DNA from: Podocnemis expansa
Taxonomy: Eukaryota; Chordata; Testudines; Podocnemididae
Length of the DNA: 64,000 nt
Reading direction: 5' to 3'
NCBI GenBank assembly: GCA_007922195.1
Contig: ML681995.1
Location: forward strand, 21,376,566-21,440,565
Below are positions 11,453-23,446 of this stretch, piece after piece (position 1 is the stretch's first letter; every line of letters begins with the position of its first letter). The notes under the pieces are model-generated. The model searched no databases. It had not been told where the DNA came from and saw only the letters and a program-made list of their open reading frames with translations. The position numbers and the translations under genes were made by a program.

Positions 11453-12644
11453 CCCTACAAAAACAAAAGAACCACTCCCCAAAAAGCATCACAGCAATCC
11501 CAGACCACCACCATACATGGCCCCCCTAGATTCCCCTCTGCACCTCCCCCCTGCCAAAGATCCCGGTTTGCAGTCCTATTCGCTGGCTCCTGTGCTGCAA
11601 CTCATCCTAGCCAGGGTGAACTGCAGTCATGACAAGCTTAAAGATTTTCCAATAAAGTGAGTTGGAAAGGGAGAATTCAAAGTAGGTACCATCAGTCACA
11701 TCAGTTCATCTTCACTCCCATTTAAAAGCAGCAGGAACCCTGTTTCCCCTACAGAAAAGCAAGGATGGTGGCAAGGCCCCTCTCTTACCTACCATACATG
11801 CTCAGATGTATCTGTCTGGAGAAATACTTGGAACCACTGGCTGTTTTTTTCTCTTACCATGCATACAGTGTTGTTGGTGGGGTGCCTCACGACAGTGGGT
11901 ATTGGAGTTGAGACACTGCAGAAATGAACAGGGCAGAGCATTCTTCTTACAGCTATTGTTCCAGGCTCTCTGCAAGCTCAGGCTGTTGTCTTTGCATTTG
12001 GTATGTTTGGTTCCAATTTTCAAGCTTTTCTGCAGCTGTGTATGCTAGAAACTTGCTTTCAAAAACCCAGCTAAGATTTTGGTGTAATCCAGATAATGTC
12101 ATGTGTTTGGGACCTCAGTAGGGGCCCAGCATGCCTATGACTTCATCCAGCCCTGTGTATGTCATCTATCCCGACAGATGGACCATGTCCACAATGTCAA
12201 AATACACAGCTCAACATTTCTAAAAGTTAAGGAGATTGAAAATGACTCCTATTTAATTCCTAATTTCAAACACACTGATAGATGTGAGTGGTTCCTCCAT
12301 GCTGCTCCTCGTGTAATTTTTAAAAAGTACCAGTAAACTGAAAGGGAACAAACTCACTCCTTGCAAGCTGTTTGCAGTTGGAATAGCCTTTGGGAAAGCT
12401 CAAATGGAATTGTGCTGCCACTTAAAAAGACAACATGCTGTACCTGAGCTTTGCTTTATGCTTATTGCAAAAGGTATTGGACTCTGTCAGCAGAATTGCC
12501 GAGTAATCAGTGGTAAAATAACACAGTGACCACGTGCTGTTTTATTTCAAGAAAAGCACAGGGAGAGCCATCAGCAGCCATGGCGGCAGCATGCTGACCA
12601 AGTAGAAGGATGTACTGTGCATAATTAAAGCAGCACCTGGAGAC
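11451..12644. other. No recognised feature
   Basis: Mixed-composition sequence. I see no ORF with a recognisable domain, no RNA gene and no clear repeat terminus. Confidence 0.5.
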
Positions 12645-13064
12645 CAGAGCTGTGCAAATAATTTTGTACAAAACTGTTTTTACATGAGCAATGCTGGTAT
12701 AGTGACATGGAAATATTTTGTGAATTTGGAATTGAGCTTGCTGAATTGTTTGGTGGGGGGGGCCCGCCCGAACCGCGTTAAAAATAATGAGTTGTGCTGT
12801 TATTTTCAAAACAAAACATTTTGATCTTTTTCTGTTTCAAATGACTTTTCACTTAAAAATTTTCTTTTTATTAAAAATAATCAAATATTTAAAAGTGTTC
12901 ACACTCTAAATGAAATGTTTCACATTTGGTTGAACTAAATGTATCATATGACTGAAAGTGACTTTTTTTAAGCTCTTTTGGATTCTTAAATTTTACAAAA
13001 TGGCTTTAGGTTGAATCTGAAACTATATTTTTTCTATTATTTTTTCATTATTTGCACAGCTCAG
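12645..13064. mobile_element. AT-rich hAT element, perfect 8-bp TSD
   Basis: Left terminus CAGAGCTGTGCAAATAAT (12645) pairs with right terminus ATTATTTGCACAGCTCAG (ending 13064). The octamer CTGGAGAC flanks it at 12637-12644 and 13065-13072. The 420-bp interior is AT-rich with no transposase, in contrast to the GC-rich hATs elsewhere in the window. Confidence 0.9.
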
Positions 13065-14450
13065 CTGGAGACCTGGTCTAAGATGAGGGCCCCTTTGAAC
13101 TAAACACTGGATGAACACATAGCAGGAAAAATCCTTGAGCCTTACAAGCTAAATCTATTCTCTAAGATTCCATAATCATTTCAGTTGAAGAGTTTACTTT
13201 CTAAATAGGCTGGAGAAACAAATGCTGAGAGATAGCAAAGGTTCAGAGCTGTGACATGATATATGCAAAGTCCCACAGTTGGTCAGTATAGGATGGGTTC
13301 TTGACTCCAGTTTGAGAGTTAGTTAGCTGGTTGTCATCACAGGTGGATATGGTGAGGCAGCCAGTCTTCACCCCAACTCTCTCCAGTTTTAAAGTTCAAA
13401 TAGACTTGGTCCATGTGGTGGGAGTTTGGACCATTCATTAAAAAAGAAACAAGGTAACCATCTAGGTGCGTGTCAGAACTGTGACATCAGAAGTAACTGC
13501 CTACGTCAGCTTGCCCCTTTGTCCTCATTCTCTCCCTTTGCCTCTTCCACTCCTTCCTGCCGTCCTCCTAGGCCACATTTCCCTTCCTCACCAGTCCTGT
13601 GAGTGACAAGCTACCACCAGAAGGGCCATTCACTTATAAAGCATCTTGGACTGAGCATTGACCAGACTGAACTAGACTCTCACCCCTGGCTGCTGCCTCT
13701 CCTTGTGCTATATCCCTCCAGTTGGTAACTAGCCATTGGCACAATTTACTAAGGGCTGTGGTGTGTTCTCCAGCACCAGCAATTTTTACATCAGTGGTGG
13801 ATGTTTAGGCTGCAGTTCAAACTGGAGTTAATTCAGAGATGTCCTAGGGCTGGGTTACTCAGGTGGGCAGACTACATGATCACAGTTGTCCCTTCTGACC
13901 TTGGAAGTGATGATTATCTACCTGATAAACAGGTGACATGCGGCTCCCGTGCAAACAGTCTTTATAAACACTAGATTCACTGAGGAAAAACAATCAAACA
14001 AAATTCAGATTCAATACTGTCTCTTCAAAGAGCATTAATCAGTTCTGTGCTCCATACATGTTGTTCTTCCATTAGGACACGTATTGTGTCAGATGATATG
14101 TGCCTTTCAAATGCACCTGTAATGTTAGTAGTGCAACATGCAAAATGTGATGCAGCTCCAACAGCCTCAACACACAAACCAGGAATATATTATAGCCTCG
14201 GTTTGAAGCTCCCAGGTCAAAGTTAACACACTGCTTTTAATTAAAGTTTTGATCTTGTACCAAATATATCAGTATTTCATATTTTAAGCATTTATTCAGG
14301 TCCATAAAGGGAGCCTTTCTGTTGAAACCATGTGATCCTCTTCACCAGATGCTTTCTCCTCATGAATATCATTACAGATATTTAGCCTTAGTTCTCTGTC
14401 AGGCCCATAATCACTTGCCTCTACTCAAACAAAGTAAAGGAGCAGAAAGA
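13065..14450. other. No recognised feature
   Basis: No gene or repeat boundary recognised. Composition is unremarkable. Confidence 0.5.
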
Positions 14451-14454
14451 AAGC

Positions 14455-14775
14455 TCTTATAGGTGAAACTGGGATATTGGAAATCTTGGTTGAATTCCTG
14501 GATCTGCCACAGATTTCCTGTGTGACCTTCGGCAAGAGACTTAGGGAGAGATTTGCAACAGTACAAATATCACATGAGTCCCATCCCTTGGTACAATTGT
14601 TTTGTGTCTCAGGTCCTCATATGTGAATAAGGATAGTAATGCTTCCTTTCTTCCATACTTTGTCTTGTCTATTAAGATGGCAAACTTTTTGGGACACAAA
14701 CTGAGTCTCACTCTTTGTACAGCACTTGGCAAAGTGGGGTCTTGAGTTCAGTTGAGGTCTTTTGATGCTATGAAA
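14455..14775 (-). mobile_element. CORE-SINE (MIR-like) copy, possibly interrupted
   Basis: From about 14490 the wording 'ctggatctgccacagatttcctgtgtgacctt.ggcaag' is the reverse complement of the MIR 'cttgcccaaggtcacacag...gccgggat' core. The tail region continues with 'gtctattaagatggcaaac..tttgggacacaaactgagtct..ctttgtacagcacttggcaaagtggggt', the characteristic reptile CORE-SINE tail. About 40 bp of extra sequence near 14540-14580 may be an insertion. No usable pol III boxes remain. Confidence 0.7.
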
Positions 14776-15699
14776 ACAAAAAACAAAAATGTAAACTGCA
14801 CAACAGCCCACTAATTTGCTGGACATAGCAGTAGTCCAGTAAAGGGTTCAGTCGTGTCCTGGGTTAGGGACAGTGCAGACTTGCAACCCTAAAGGTCTAC
14901 AAGGGAGGGCATCATAACACCTCTGATGCTAAAATTGATGAAATCAATCTGGCTCAGAGAGTAATGACCCTCCATATTTCCTTATGAACATTGCTTCAGA
15001 AAAAAGTTATTTAGGGCACAAGGCCTCAAGCCCAGCCTGGCACTAATCCTGGTGGGCTGCCCAGGATGCCTGCACCTTTTGACACGCCTGGTTGGCTTGG
15101 AGTCCCTTGCCTGCTACCTACTGTGATGGGCCTGCCTCTTTGCTGCCTACTGTCTATGGGGCTCCCTCACCTTGCTCCTGGAATCTGCTGCCCAGCTGCC
15201 TTCCATCCCAGCGGGGCCTGGGCCGAGCCCCACAGGGCTGCCTCCCATCCTGATGGCCCCCACACCCAGCCTTATACACCAGCCCATGGGCCCATGCCCA
15301 GTATTTACCTATGCTGGAGCTCAACGGGGAGTAACCAGATGCTTGCTCAGGGGTTTACATTTCCCACTAAGTTGTGCCCTGGACCACGTGCCTGGCAGCA
15401 CAACCTGGCATAACCCATATGTCTGAAACAGGCTGTCTCTCTTAGAGCTGTTTCTGTAAGTTGATGGATTTCCACTTCAAACAGCTGGGTTATGTTGCGT
15501 AGCCTTTGGCTATGCATGTATTGAGCTTGCATGCATATATTTCTATCTATTTTATACAAACATCTTTTTTTATATAAGTTTAAGAAAGCATGGTTTTATA
15601 GTATTTCATTTCTTACAGGTAAGGAGCTTGGCTCTTTCCATAAGCTGAAACACATGTATCCTGCAAATCTTTGCAAAAGGTGTGACTCAGTTTGCAAAG
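14776..15699. other. Unassigned; short GC-rich tract
   Basis: 15040-15420 is proline-codon-rich GC sequence with overlapping ORFs in two plus frames. These lack a recognisable domain and look like composition artefacts. The rest is AT-rich and unassigned. Confidence 0.45.
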
Positions 15700-16552
15700 A
15701 CTGTAAGTAAGTTTGCTATGCAATAGGATGAGATCCTGCAGTCTTTGTAAACCAAGGTTTGCATCTATCTATGCAATAGGAGAAGGCTAACTAGCTAATA
15801 GGTGAGCATAGGCCGTGCAGAATTTGACAAGCTGGCTTTTTGATCATGCTCTGCAGATAAACAGATGGAAAATATATCTGCAAACCCACTGCAAAACCCA
15901 CAAGCTGGTAATCAAGAAAATGGAAGAATATGCCAGAAAAAAAGGCATCAGTAGATCCCTGAACCAATAATCTAAAAGTACCCCCAGCAATTTCTGGAAA
16001 ACACCCATATTTGGGCGAGGAAGAATGAAATAATTCAGTTCATTTTTGGAAGGGTATAAAAGGGTAAAACCCCCATAATATGCAAAAAGGGTATTTAAAG
16101 CCCCAAAGTTTGCAGAGGGGTTGAAGCTTCCAAGTTTCGGCCGATGAACTCAAACAACACAAGAGAAAACTGCACAGGACTTAAGCAATACTCTACCTGA
16201 TTTCTTTAGCTAGGTTTCTTTTGTTTTATTTTAGTTGATCAGTTTAAGGTTGTTAGCTCAATACTTCAACTTATCTTCACTTCAAACATAAGTATAATTT
16301 TGCAATTGTAAAATGTATTGCTGTAATTCCTTATCTATTCTACATTGTATTCATTTGTAGCTTTATCCATCACTTAGCTTATGCCATTAGCAATAAAGAA
16401 TTGTTATAAAATCTCAATTTGAGTACTCCTTGACTGCTTGTTTTAGGGGAGGAAGTCCTAATTAATTAGCATACCTGTAGTCAATCTGGACAAAGAACAC
16501 TTGTCCTTCAGATTGGTTTATATTGGCTATCCCAAATTCTTAAAGAATTACA
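15700..16552 (+). mobile_element. Possible LTR with TATA box and poly(A) signal
   Basis: A TATAAAAG box at 16055-16062 is followed 330 bp later by AATAAA at 16392-16397 with T-rich sequence after it. The segment can be bounded as TG (near 15703) to CA (about 16552), followed by 'gaatttggcgatag', which resembles the short spacer plus 'tttggcg' start of some endogenous retrovirus leaders. No gag ORF is recognisable downstream. The second LTR is not in the window, so this is tentative: a solo or 5' LTR, or a chance arrangement. Confidence 0.4.
16055..16062 (+). promoter_or_regulatory. TATA box of putative LTR
   Basis: TATAAAAG within a run of short direct wording 'gggtataaaagggtaaaac'. It supports a pol II promoter inside the LTR-like block. 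Confidence 0.4.
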
Positions 16553-17328
16553 GAATTTGGCGATAGTTTCTGGGCAGATTGTGCAGCCCAGAAACCAGAA
16601 CTTTCTGGTTAGAGAGTTTGGTAGCATTTTGAGCATGCTCCACAAGTTTTTTTCTTCTGTTGTGCTGGAGTCAGGTACCTGGGAGGAACCTGAAGCGCAG
16701 CAATCACAGAGAGCTGGAGAGTCAACATGCTTAGTGATTGAGTGAGAGGAGCTGAGCCAGGAGTGGATTGTAGGGTGTTTTCTCCCTGCTTTGGACTATT
16801 TTGCAGAGGAATTTTCTGTTGTGGAACAGAGAGCTGGATAACCAGTAACCTGATTGTATGGTGCTGGTTGAAAAGAAGAATGGAAGAATTGCATGGATTC
16901 CAGTTGAAGAGTCCTGCAGCCAGAGAAGATGAGGATTGCTTTTGTCTGCATTCAAGCCTCAAGGACTTAAAGACTGCAATTGAGATGAGGGTGACTCCAC
17001 CTGAACTTTGCGAGTCCTGGGTTTCTTACTGTTCTGTTTAATTCATTTTGGTTTTCTTAAGATGAGGTTTGTTAAGTTAGTTAATGAAGTTAGTTATTGT
17101 TATGTTTATGCTGAGTAGTAGTTTAATGTGAGATGGGAACCCTGGGCAGTCTTCACTGTGAGTCCTGTACAGATTGGATCCTGGCTCTCCAGCTGCTTCC
17201 TACAGGGGTTTTACTTCTGTTAGGCACTGGAGAGGGGCTAATGAATGAATTCTAGCTCACCTGAAGGTTACACTGGCAGGAGATTTAAAATGGGCCCACT
17301 GGCCCCAGCTCCCAGATGCAGCTCTGGG
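16553..17328. other. Leader-like or unassigned sequence after LTR
   Basis: Begins 'gaatttggcgatagtttctgggc'. Contains short ORFs on both strands with no retroviral or host domain that I recognise. Confidence 0.4.
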
Positions 17329-18300
17329 CAGGGCTGTAACTAGGGCAGGGCAACCCGGCCTTCGGTCCGGGCACCACAGTTTAGAGGGCGCCAATGTTCC
17401 CTCTAAGCTGCTGTGGCCCCTGCTGCTGTTTGGAGCTGGACTCGCCTCTGTGCCGCCTGATGGTGGCGGGACCCCCCTTCCTCTTTAGCTGGGAAAACAC
17501 TCCATTTGCATCAAGGAAAATCAAGTCCTTGCTCATTGATCAAAGTGGGACAGCCCACCATCCCCCTCGCCCTGCACTGGAGGCTGCTGCTGCTGATGAA
17601 AAACTTTCCTCAGTTTCCCTCCAAATGTCCCAAGTTCTCTGGCTCAGCGAGATACTCCTCTGTTCCCAGATGCTTCATGTCCCAGGCTGCTGCAAGCCTC
17701 TCCCCCTGGGTCTTTCACGGGGTGCAGGGTGGCTGCTCCTCCCCTGTTTCAGGCAGGAGGATGCCCAGACTTTTGTTCTGCAAACTCTTTGATCTGCCCC
17801 ATGGCCAATTTTCCCCTGCTGGGCATAGGTTTCACCTTGAGGAAGCTGAGCTTGCTGCAGGCTGCTTGTTCTCCCCTGCGCCAGTGCCCTGCCCTGCAGA
17901 ACCCTTGCCTCAAAGCACGCCTGGCTGGAGCCTGCCCTGCCTGTTGTAAACCGCACTCTGTTCACTGCTCCTGCACGCCAGGGTTCAGATTCATCCCTCT
18001 GCTCCTGGGGCTCACAGTGTGGACATTGCCTGTGCAGCAACCTCTGCTTGCCCCCAGCTCTTCTGACTTGGAGAAGGCAGCGGCAGGGGCTGGATGTGGC
18101 TCTGCACTGGACCAGGTTGGGCCCCAGGGCACGGCAGGGGACAGCAATGCTCCTGGCCAACAGGGTGTGTTTTTTTGCTTGTTTGCCTCGGCTGCCAAAT
18201 TTTCTAGTTCCAGCACTGGCTCTAGGCACTCGCCAAAGCATTTGGGGCCCATGCCCTATGTGTCCATGGCCAAAGACATCCCAGGCTGAGTTTCTAACTG
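17329..18300. mobile_element. GC-rich block with two hAT left ends
   Basis: 17329 begins CAGGGCTGTAACTAGGGCA, the same terminus as the complete hAT at 54636-54975. 17392 begins CAATGTTCCCTCTAAG, the same terminus as the complete hAT at 37870-38261. So one hAT seems to start inside another. Neither right terminus is found, so the element boundaries are open. The overlapping ORFs here (up to 188 codons, both strands) show no domain and are treated as composition artefacts. Confidence 0.5.
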
Positions 18301-18574
18301 AACCGTACAGCAGGAAACTCCAAGAGAGGTCTACATGTGAGAAAGAATCTGACCATATATGGTAAACGAAAGTGAAAAAAACTTGGGCTCATAGCTGACA
18401 GATTTTCAAGGTCATCTGCTCTCCACCCAGGACGGTGAAACAGCCTGCATGTTTCTCAGGAAATCCAGACACGACACAACAACCTCACCAACTCTTACTA
18501 TCTCCAGTCCTCCTTTCCTGAGTAAAATCATCTGAACTCCCTTCTCATTGTGACGCCAGTCAATCAGCTTTGAG

Positions 18575-18665
18575 AAGATCCCACAAAAGCTCATGTGATA
18601 ATTTGTTAGTTTTTAAAAGTGCCACTAGACTCGTTGTTTCTTTTGCTGAACTAGACTGGCATGGC
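18575..18665 (-). mobile_element. Penelope arm, right half only
   Basis: 'cacaaaagctcatgtgataa.ttgttagt.tttaaaagtgccac.agactcgttg.ttcttttgctgaactaga' is the right arm sequence also found at 33370-33470 and 52905-52965. No left arm lies adjacent, so it is truncated. Confidence 0.65.
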
Positions 18666-19686
18666 TTAGGCTTGTAGAAGGTCATCTAGTCCAGCACACA
18701 GCACTTATGACAGGACCAGGCATTATCTAGACCATCCCTGACAAGTGTTTGTCTACTCTGTTTTCAAAAATCTCCAAAGACAGAGATTCCACAGCCTGCC
18801 TAGCTGATTTATTTCAGTACTTAACTACCCTGACAGTTAGGTAGTTTTCCCTAATGGCCAACATACTTGCCCCTTCTGCACTTGAAGTGGATTATTGTTT
18901 TATCCTCGGTGATTAAGAACATTTTTTCCCCCTCTCTCCTTCTTTTAACAGTCTTTATGTACTTGAGAACTGTTATGTCCCTGCTCAGTCTTCTCTCCTC
19001 TAGACCAAGCAAACCCAATTTTTTCAATCTTCCTTCAAAAGTCATATTTTTCAGACTTAGGTCATTTTTGTTGCTCTCCTCTGAACTTTCTCCAGTTTGT
19101 TCACCTCTTTCTTGAAAAGTGTTAACCAGAACTTGACAAAGTATCTCAGCTGAGGCCTAATCAATGTGGAGTAGAGCAAAAGAATGACTTCCCGGGTCTT
19201 TCTTTACAACACTCCTGCAAAAATAGCAAACATTATTCTGGGATATATTAGAAGTGTTATACGAATGACTCATATTTAACTTGCCAGCTCCCTTTCTGCA
19301 GTAGTCATTCTTAGGCAGTCACTTCTTATTTTGTATGTACGCAACTGTTTGTTCTTCTCTAAGGATAGCACTTTGAAATTTTCCTTACTGAATTTCATCC
19401 TAGTTACTTCACACCATTTCTGCAGATTTTTTCAAATCAATTTGAATGTTAATCCTATCAACCAAAGGCATTTGCAGGCTCTCCTAGATTGGTATCATCT
19501 GCAAACTTTAGAAATGTATTATCTTCAGAAGTTGAATAGAAATTGACCAGAACTGGACCCAGAAGCAATTCCTTTGGGACCCCACTCAATGTGCCCTTCT
19601 AGCTTGACTGTGAACTGCCAATGATTACTCTTGGGAATGGTTTTCCAACCTGTTACTTGCTCATCTTACAGTAATTCCGTCTAGGT

Positions 19687-19897
19687 CAGGGGGTCTCAAA
19701 CACATGGCCGGGGGGCCAAATGCGGCCCCTAAAGCAATTTCCTGCAGCCCGCGGTGAAACGGTCATTACTGATATTTGCAGTATCTTTGTATGGAAAGGT
19801 TTCAGTGGTGCGGCCCTCAAGCTAACATACTAATCCTCATGTGGCCCTCTACTAGTCCTCATGCGGCCCTTGTGGTGATTTGAGTTTGAGACCCCTG
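19687..19897. mobile_element. Small hAT element nested in CR1
   Basis: Termini CAGGGGGTCTCAAAC (19687) and GTTTGAGACCCCTG (ending 19897, preceded by 'gattt'). Flanking octamers GTCTAGGT (19679-19686) and ATCTACGT (19898-19905) agree at 6 of 8 positions. CR1 text reads through on both sides. The interior repeats 'gcggccct' wording. Non-coding, 211 bp. Confidence 0.85.
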
Positions 19898-20219
19898 ATC
19901 TACGTTGTATTTTCTTAGTTTGTTTATGAGATGGTCATGTGAGACAGTATTAAAAGCCTTACTAAATCGAGATATACTATATCTACCAGTTACCCCCCCA
20001 TCTACAAGGCTTGTTACCTTGTCAAAGAAGCCGTCAAGTTGGTTTGATATGATTTGTTCTTGACGAATCCATGCTGACTGTTACTTATCACCATTTTTTT
20101 CTGTTTGCAAATTGATCGCTTAATTATTTGCTCAGTTACCTTTCTGAGTGCTGAAGTTGAGCTGACTGATCTGTAATTTCCCTAGATTGACCTTATTTCC
20201 TTTTTTATAGATTGGCACT

Positions 20220-20444
20220 TCAGTTTCTTTTTTCCAGTCCTCTGCAATCTGTCCTGTCTTCCTTGAGTTTTTGAAGATAATCGCTTAATGGCTCAGATAT
20301 CTTCTCAGTCAGCTCCTTGAATAGTCCAGGATGTATTTTATCAGACCCTGGCAATTTGAAGACATCTAACTTGTCCAAGTAATTTTTAACTAGTTCTTTC
20401 CCTATTTTAGCTTTTGATCCTACCTCATTTTCACTGCTATTCAC
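20220..20444 (-). pseudogene. CR1 ORF2 fragment, N-terminal to RT core
   Basis: This 74-codon piece contains KLPGSDKIHPGLFKEL and ISEPLSDYLQKL. These correspond to the CR1 RT segment that usually reads K..GPD.IHP..LKEL....I..PL......S. It sits just upstream of motif A in the correct order and orientation. It is broken from the next piece by a frameshift or stop. Confidence 0.8.
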
Positions 20445-20678
20445 TGTGTTATATGTCCAATTGCTTTAAACCTTTTTGGAGAAAACTGAAATGAAAAAGT
20501 CACTGTGATCTTTGGCCATTCCACATTTTCTGTCATTGTTGTCCCCTGAGCCTACCCTGTCCTTGGTCTTCATCTTGCTTCCAGTACATTTCTAGAAAGA
20601 TTTCTTGTTACCCTTAATGCTTGTAGCTAGTTTAATCTGGTTATGTGCCTTGGCCTGTCTGATTTTGTCCCTACATAC

Positions 20679-20870
20679 TTATGTTATTTGCTTATATTCA
20701 ACTCCTATAATCTGACCTAGTTTCCATTTTTTGTAGGACTTGTCTTTGAGTTTCAGGTCACTGGAGATCTCCTGGTTAAGCCAAGGTGATCTCTTGCCAT
20801 ACTTCCTATCTTTCCTACGCAATGGGATAGTTTGCTTTTGTGCCCTTATTACTGTCTCTTCGAAAAACAT
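20679..20870 (-). pseudogene. CR1 ORF2 fragment between EN and RT
   Basis: The 63-codon piece carries '[13 protein letters not shown]' and '[13 protein letters not shown]', which match the linker of CR1 ORF2 between endonuclease and RT (family wording 'K.WL...L...KKK.Y..WK.G'). It lies in order upstream of the 20220-20444 piece on the same strand. Confidence 0.75.
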
Positions 20871-20990
20871 CCTGCTCTCTCAAACTGTTTTTCCCCTTCG
20901 GCTTGCTTCCCATGGGATCTTACTGTGACCTCCTGAGTTTTTTATTTCTAAATAATGTTATTTAGATTAGCTCATCTAGCAGGATCCCGT

Positions 20991-22247
20991 ACCTGTTATT
21001 CACCTGGAAATTGTCATTCACAGCTATGTAGTGGTATAAATAAATAATAATATATTTTAATACTTTTGCGTTGCACCCTCTATACAGATGAATATCTGAA
21101 GATGATTATAAATAAATGTACCATTATAAAAAGTATTCTTCTTGGTTTCATTCTAACTCATTATCACCTGAAAAAAAAATCTGGAACAGTCTGATAACTA
21201 CCTTTATGCAAATTGAAATTTCTTAATGACATCCTTGCCACTAGCAGCAGCCTTGCCAAAAAAACCCATCCAGGCTTGAATTTATGCACATTATGATCTA
21301 GCAGTCTGTTCACTCCCATGGAGCAAATATCTGTAGGAAGCTATATATATTATCTACTAGCTCTGGGATTTAACTAACATTTCAGAGCATTCTTACTGAA
21401 GGAAACAGATCTTCCTGGAATGGGTGGTAGGAAAATATGCCACCAAATCACATCTCATTAATTATGTAAATTTAAGATGAACTAGTTCAGCTTATTTCAC
21501 ATATCATGAAATTTAAGATTCCAGACCTGTACCTGGCTCACGTATTCATATTTCACAATTTAGCAGTGCCTCAGAATTCAAACTACTCAAGGTGTATCAG
21601 CAGAGAGGCATCAAAGACTCCAACCAGACAATTTGCCATTAGTTATTGAAGCTACTTGGCTTACACGGCTATTTAGTCATGTTAAAAGAGGAAGGTTATT
21701 GGAATTCTTGAGGTAACTGTAACTGTGATGACTTCCTGGCCCCTCTGAGGCACCCAGTTAGGTTTCAGGTTATTATGAGTCACAGGACTCCCTCCTTCCA
21801 GGCTGGCGATTTTAGGCAGCAATTTCTTCTGTAATCCACTGTGATAATCTTAGTAAATCTGATTTTACTTCAGTCTCTGTTCTCTGGCAGGCCATGCTGG
21901 ACTTTTGCCAGTGAGCAGCCAACATTTATAAAGCAAAATATTTATTCAGAATAAAAGCATTATGGAGAAAAAAAATCAAGAGGTATTAGGTTGCCTCATT
22001 AGTTTTTGAATAATCCATGTGCCTGTAGTATGTTAGACTGATTTGGCTCACATCACTTGGAGTTTTATACATCTTCATGAAAGTTTGTAATTTTCAGAAA
22101 AATGAATGGAAAAATGACTTTCCAGCCAGAAAAATTAATTACGTGGCAAGCTATTCAGGGTTAAGACCCTTTCTTGCACTTCTTTTGGCCATAGTCTAGC
22201 ACACACGGGCCATGATCCTAGTTGGGACTTGTATGAGTTACTATAGG
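20991..22247. other. No recognised feature
   Basis: AT-rich sequence without recognisable gene, RNA or repeat terminus. Confidence 0.5.
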
Positions 22248-22521
22248 CAGAGGTGGCCAAACTTATGGAACTCAAGAGCTGTACATGTTGATCATTAAAC
22301 CTTCGAGAGCCACACTGAGGCATATAACCACATACTTTTATGTATTCCAAAATTACTAAGCTTAAAATTATTGCACACTTTAATTTTAGCATAAAAACTG
22401 GGCAATTATTGATCCTACTAATCAGATTCTAATACTTACTTAAGGTTACCATGAAAACTAGGCCTATATAGTAAAAACTTAGCTGTCACTGGATGTAGAA
22501 CACTGCAGGCTTGTGGCGAGG

Positions 22522-22546
22522 TTTTTTTTTTTTTTTTTTTTTTTTT
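22522..22546. repeat. Poly-T tract (25 T) inside hAT
   Basis: Twenty-five consecutive T. The sister element at 46582 has only a short T run at the equivalent position, so this is a local slippage expansion. Confidence 0.9.
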
Positions 22547-22829
22547 GTAAATCTGGGCAGTAACTTGTCAGTGCAGTATGGAAAAGCTCTCTCAGGTGCT
22601 GATTCCTAAGTATTGCACAATGTTTTGTTTTAACAGATTTCATTGTGGAATACCATACTTTACAGCAGTAAGTTGTACCAAAAATTGAAAGTAACCTACA
22701 TTCAGTTTTAAACTTTTCTCCTCTATATTTTCATTTCTTATTTTTCCTCATCATGTTTAGGACTTGTAAAACATGATTTTATTTTAACAAGGAGTAAACT
22801 GCATTAGAGCCTATGAGAAAATCTAAACA

Positions 22830-23390
22830 TGCCGCAGCTTTCCTGAGCATGCCGTGCTTCCTCCCCCAACTGTCTCTGACCATGCTGGCCTCTTACCATG
22901 CTGCTACTTCTCTGCTGTCCCCGACCATGCTGCACTACCTCCCCATCTGACTGTGCCACAACTTCTCTTCCAACTCCCACCAAGCTGTGCTTTCCCCATG
23001 TCTCTGACCATGCTGAGCTTCTCTGCTGGTTCCATTCATGCTGAGCTTCTTCCCCTACCCATCTGACCATGCTGCACTTCTCTGCCATCCCTGACCGAGC
23101 ATGCTGCTGCTTTCCTGCTGGCTCCGACCATGCCATGCTTCCCTGCAGTCCCTGACTATGCCTCACTCCACCCCGTCTGACCATGCCACGCTTCTCTGCT
23201 GGCTCTGACCAAGCTGCACTTTCCCCACATCTCTTACCATGATGCTGCTTCCCTGCTGACCCTGACCATGCTGCCACTTCCCTCCCATCTCTGGCAATGC
23301 TGCTGCTTCCCTGCTGTCCCCAACCATGCCATGCTTCTCCCTCTGTTTCTGACCGTTCAGCTCTTCCCTGCCATGCTCTTCTGCAAGCTG
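22830..23390. repeat. Imperfect tandem repeat array, unit about 30-35 bp
   Basis: Repeated wording 'ctgaccatgctgc.cttc.ctgc..tcccc' runs about 15 times with substitutions and small indels. It explains the 262-codon minus-strand ORF (22804-23592) of 'AWSEPAGKQQHG'-like units. The sister hAT at 46990-47110 has only 3-4 units, so the array expanded in this copy. Confidence 0.85.
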
Positions 23391-23446
23391 CACTTTTTCT
23401 TTGAAGAGCTGCATGTGGCTTGCGAGCCACAGTTTGGCCATGCCTG

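Larger units (their letters stand above)
18666..20990 (-). mobile_element. CR1-type LINE on minus strand
   Basis: Minus-strand CR1: 3' end near 18666, body to about 20990. RT motif C FADDTNLG is intact (about 19491-19510). Motif B appears as GVPKGI (about 19570-19590). Motif A is recognisable as KAFNTVSHDHLI near 19905-19960. Two longer reading pieces (20220-20444 and 20679-20870) lie upstream. A small hAT (19687-19897) inserted between motifs A and B. Stops separate the pieces, so it is inactive, but it keeps both catalytic Asp residues in motif C, unlike the copy at 5475-11400. Confidence 0.85.
22248..23446. mobile_element. hAT element with expanded tandem array
   Basis: Left terminus CAGAGGTGGCCAAACTT (22248) and right terminus AGTTTGGCCATGCCTG (ending 23446) match the complete copy at 46311-47232 (CAGGGGTGGCCAAACTT ... 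AGTTTGGCCACACCTG). Shared interior wording includes 'atggaactcaagagc', 'cattaaaccttcgagagcc' and 'catgattttattttaac'. Flanking 8-mers are only weakly similar, so the TSD is doubtful. Compared with the 922-bp sister, the extra length (1199 bp) is the tandem array at 22830-23390 and a poly-T run. Confidence 0.8.

Noticed and set aside
11344..11529. Histidine/threonine-repeat protein
   Set aside because: Translation of the (AC)22 microsatellite.
17675..18289. ORFs up to 188 codons on both strands
   Set aside because: GC-rich hAT debris; no domain, no splice context, mutual overlap on both strands.
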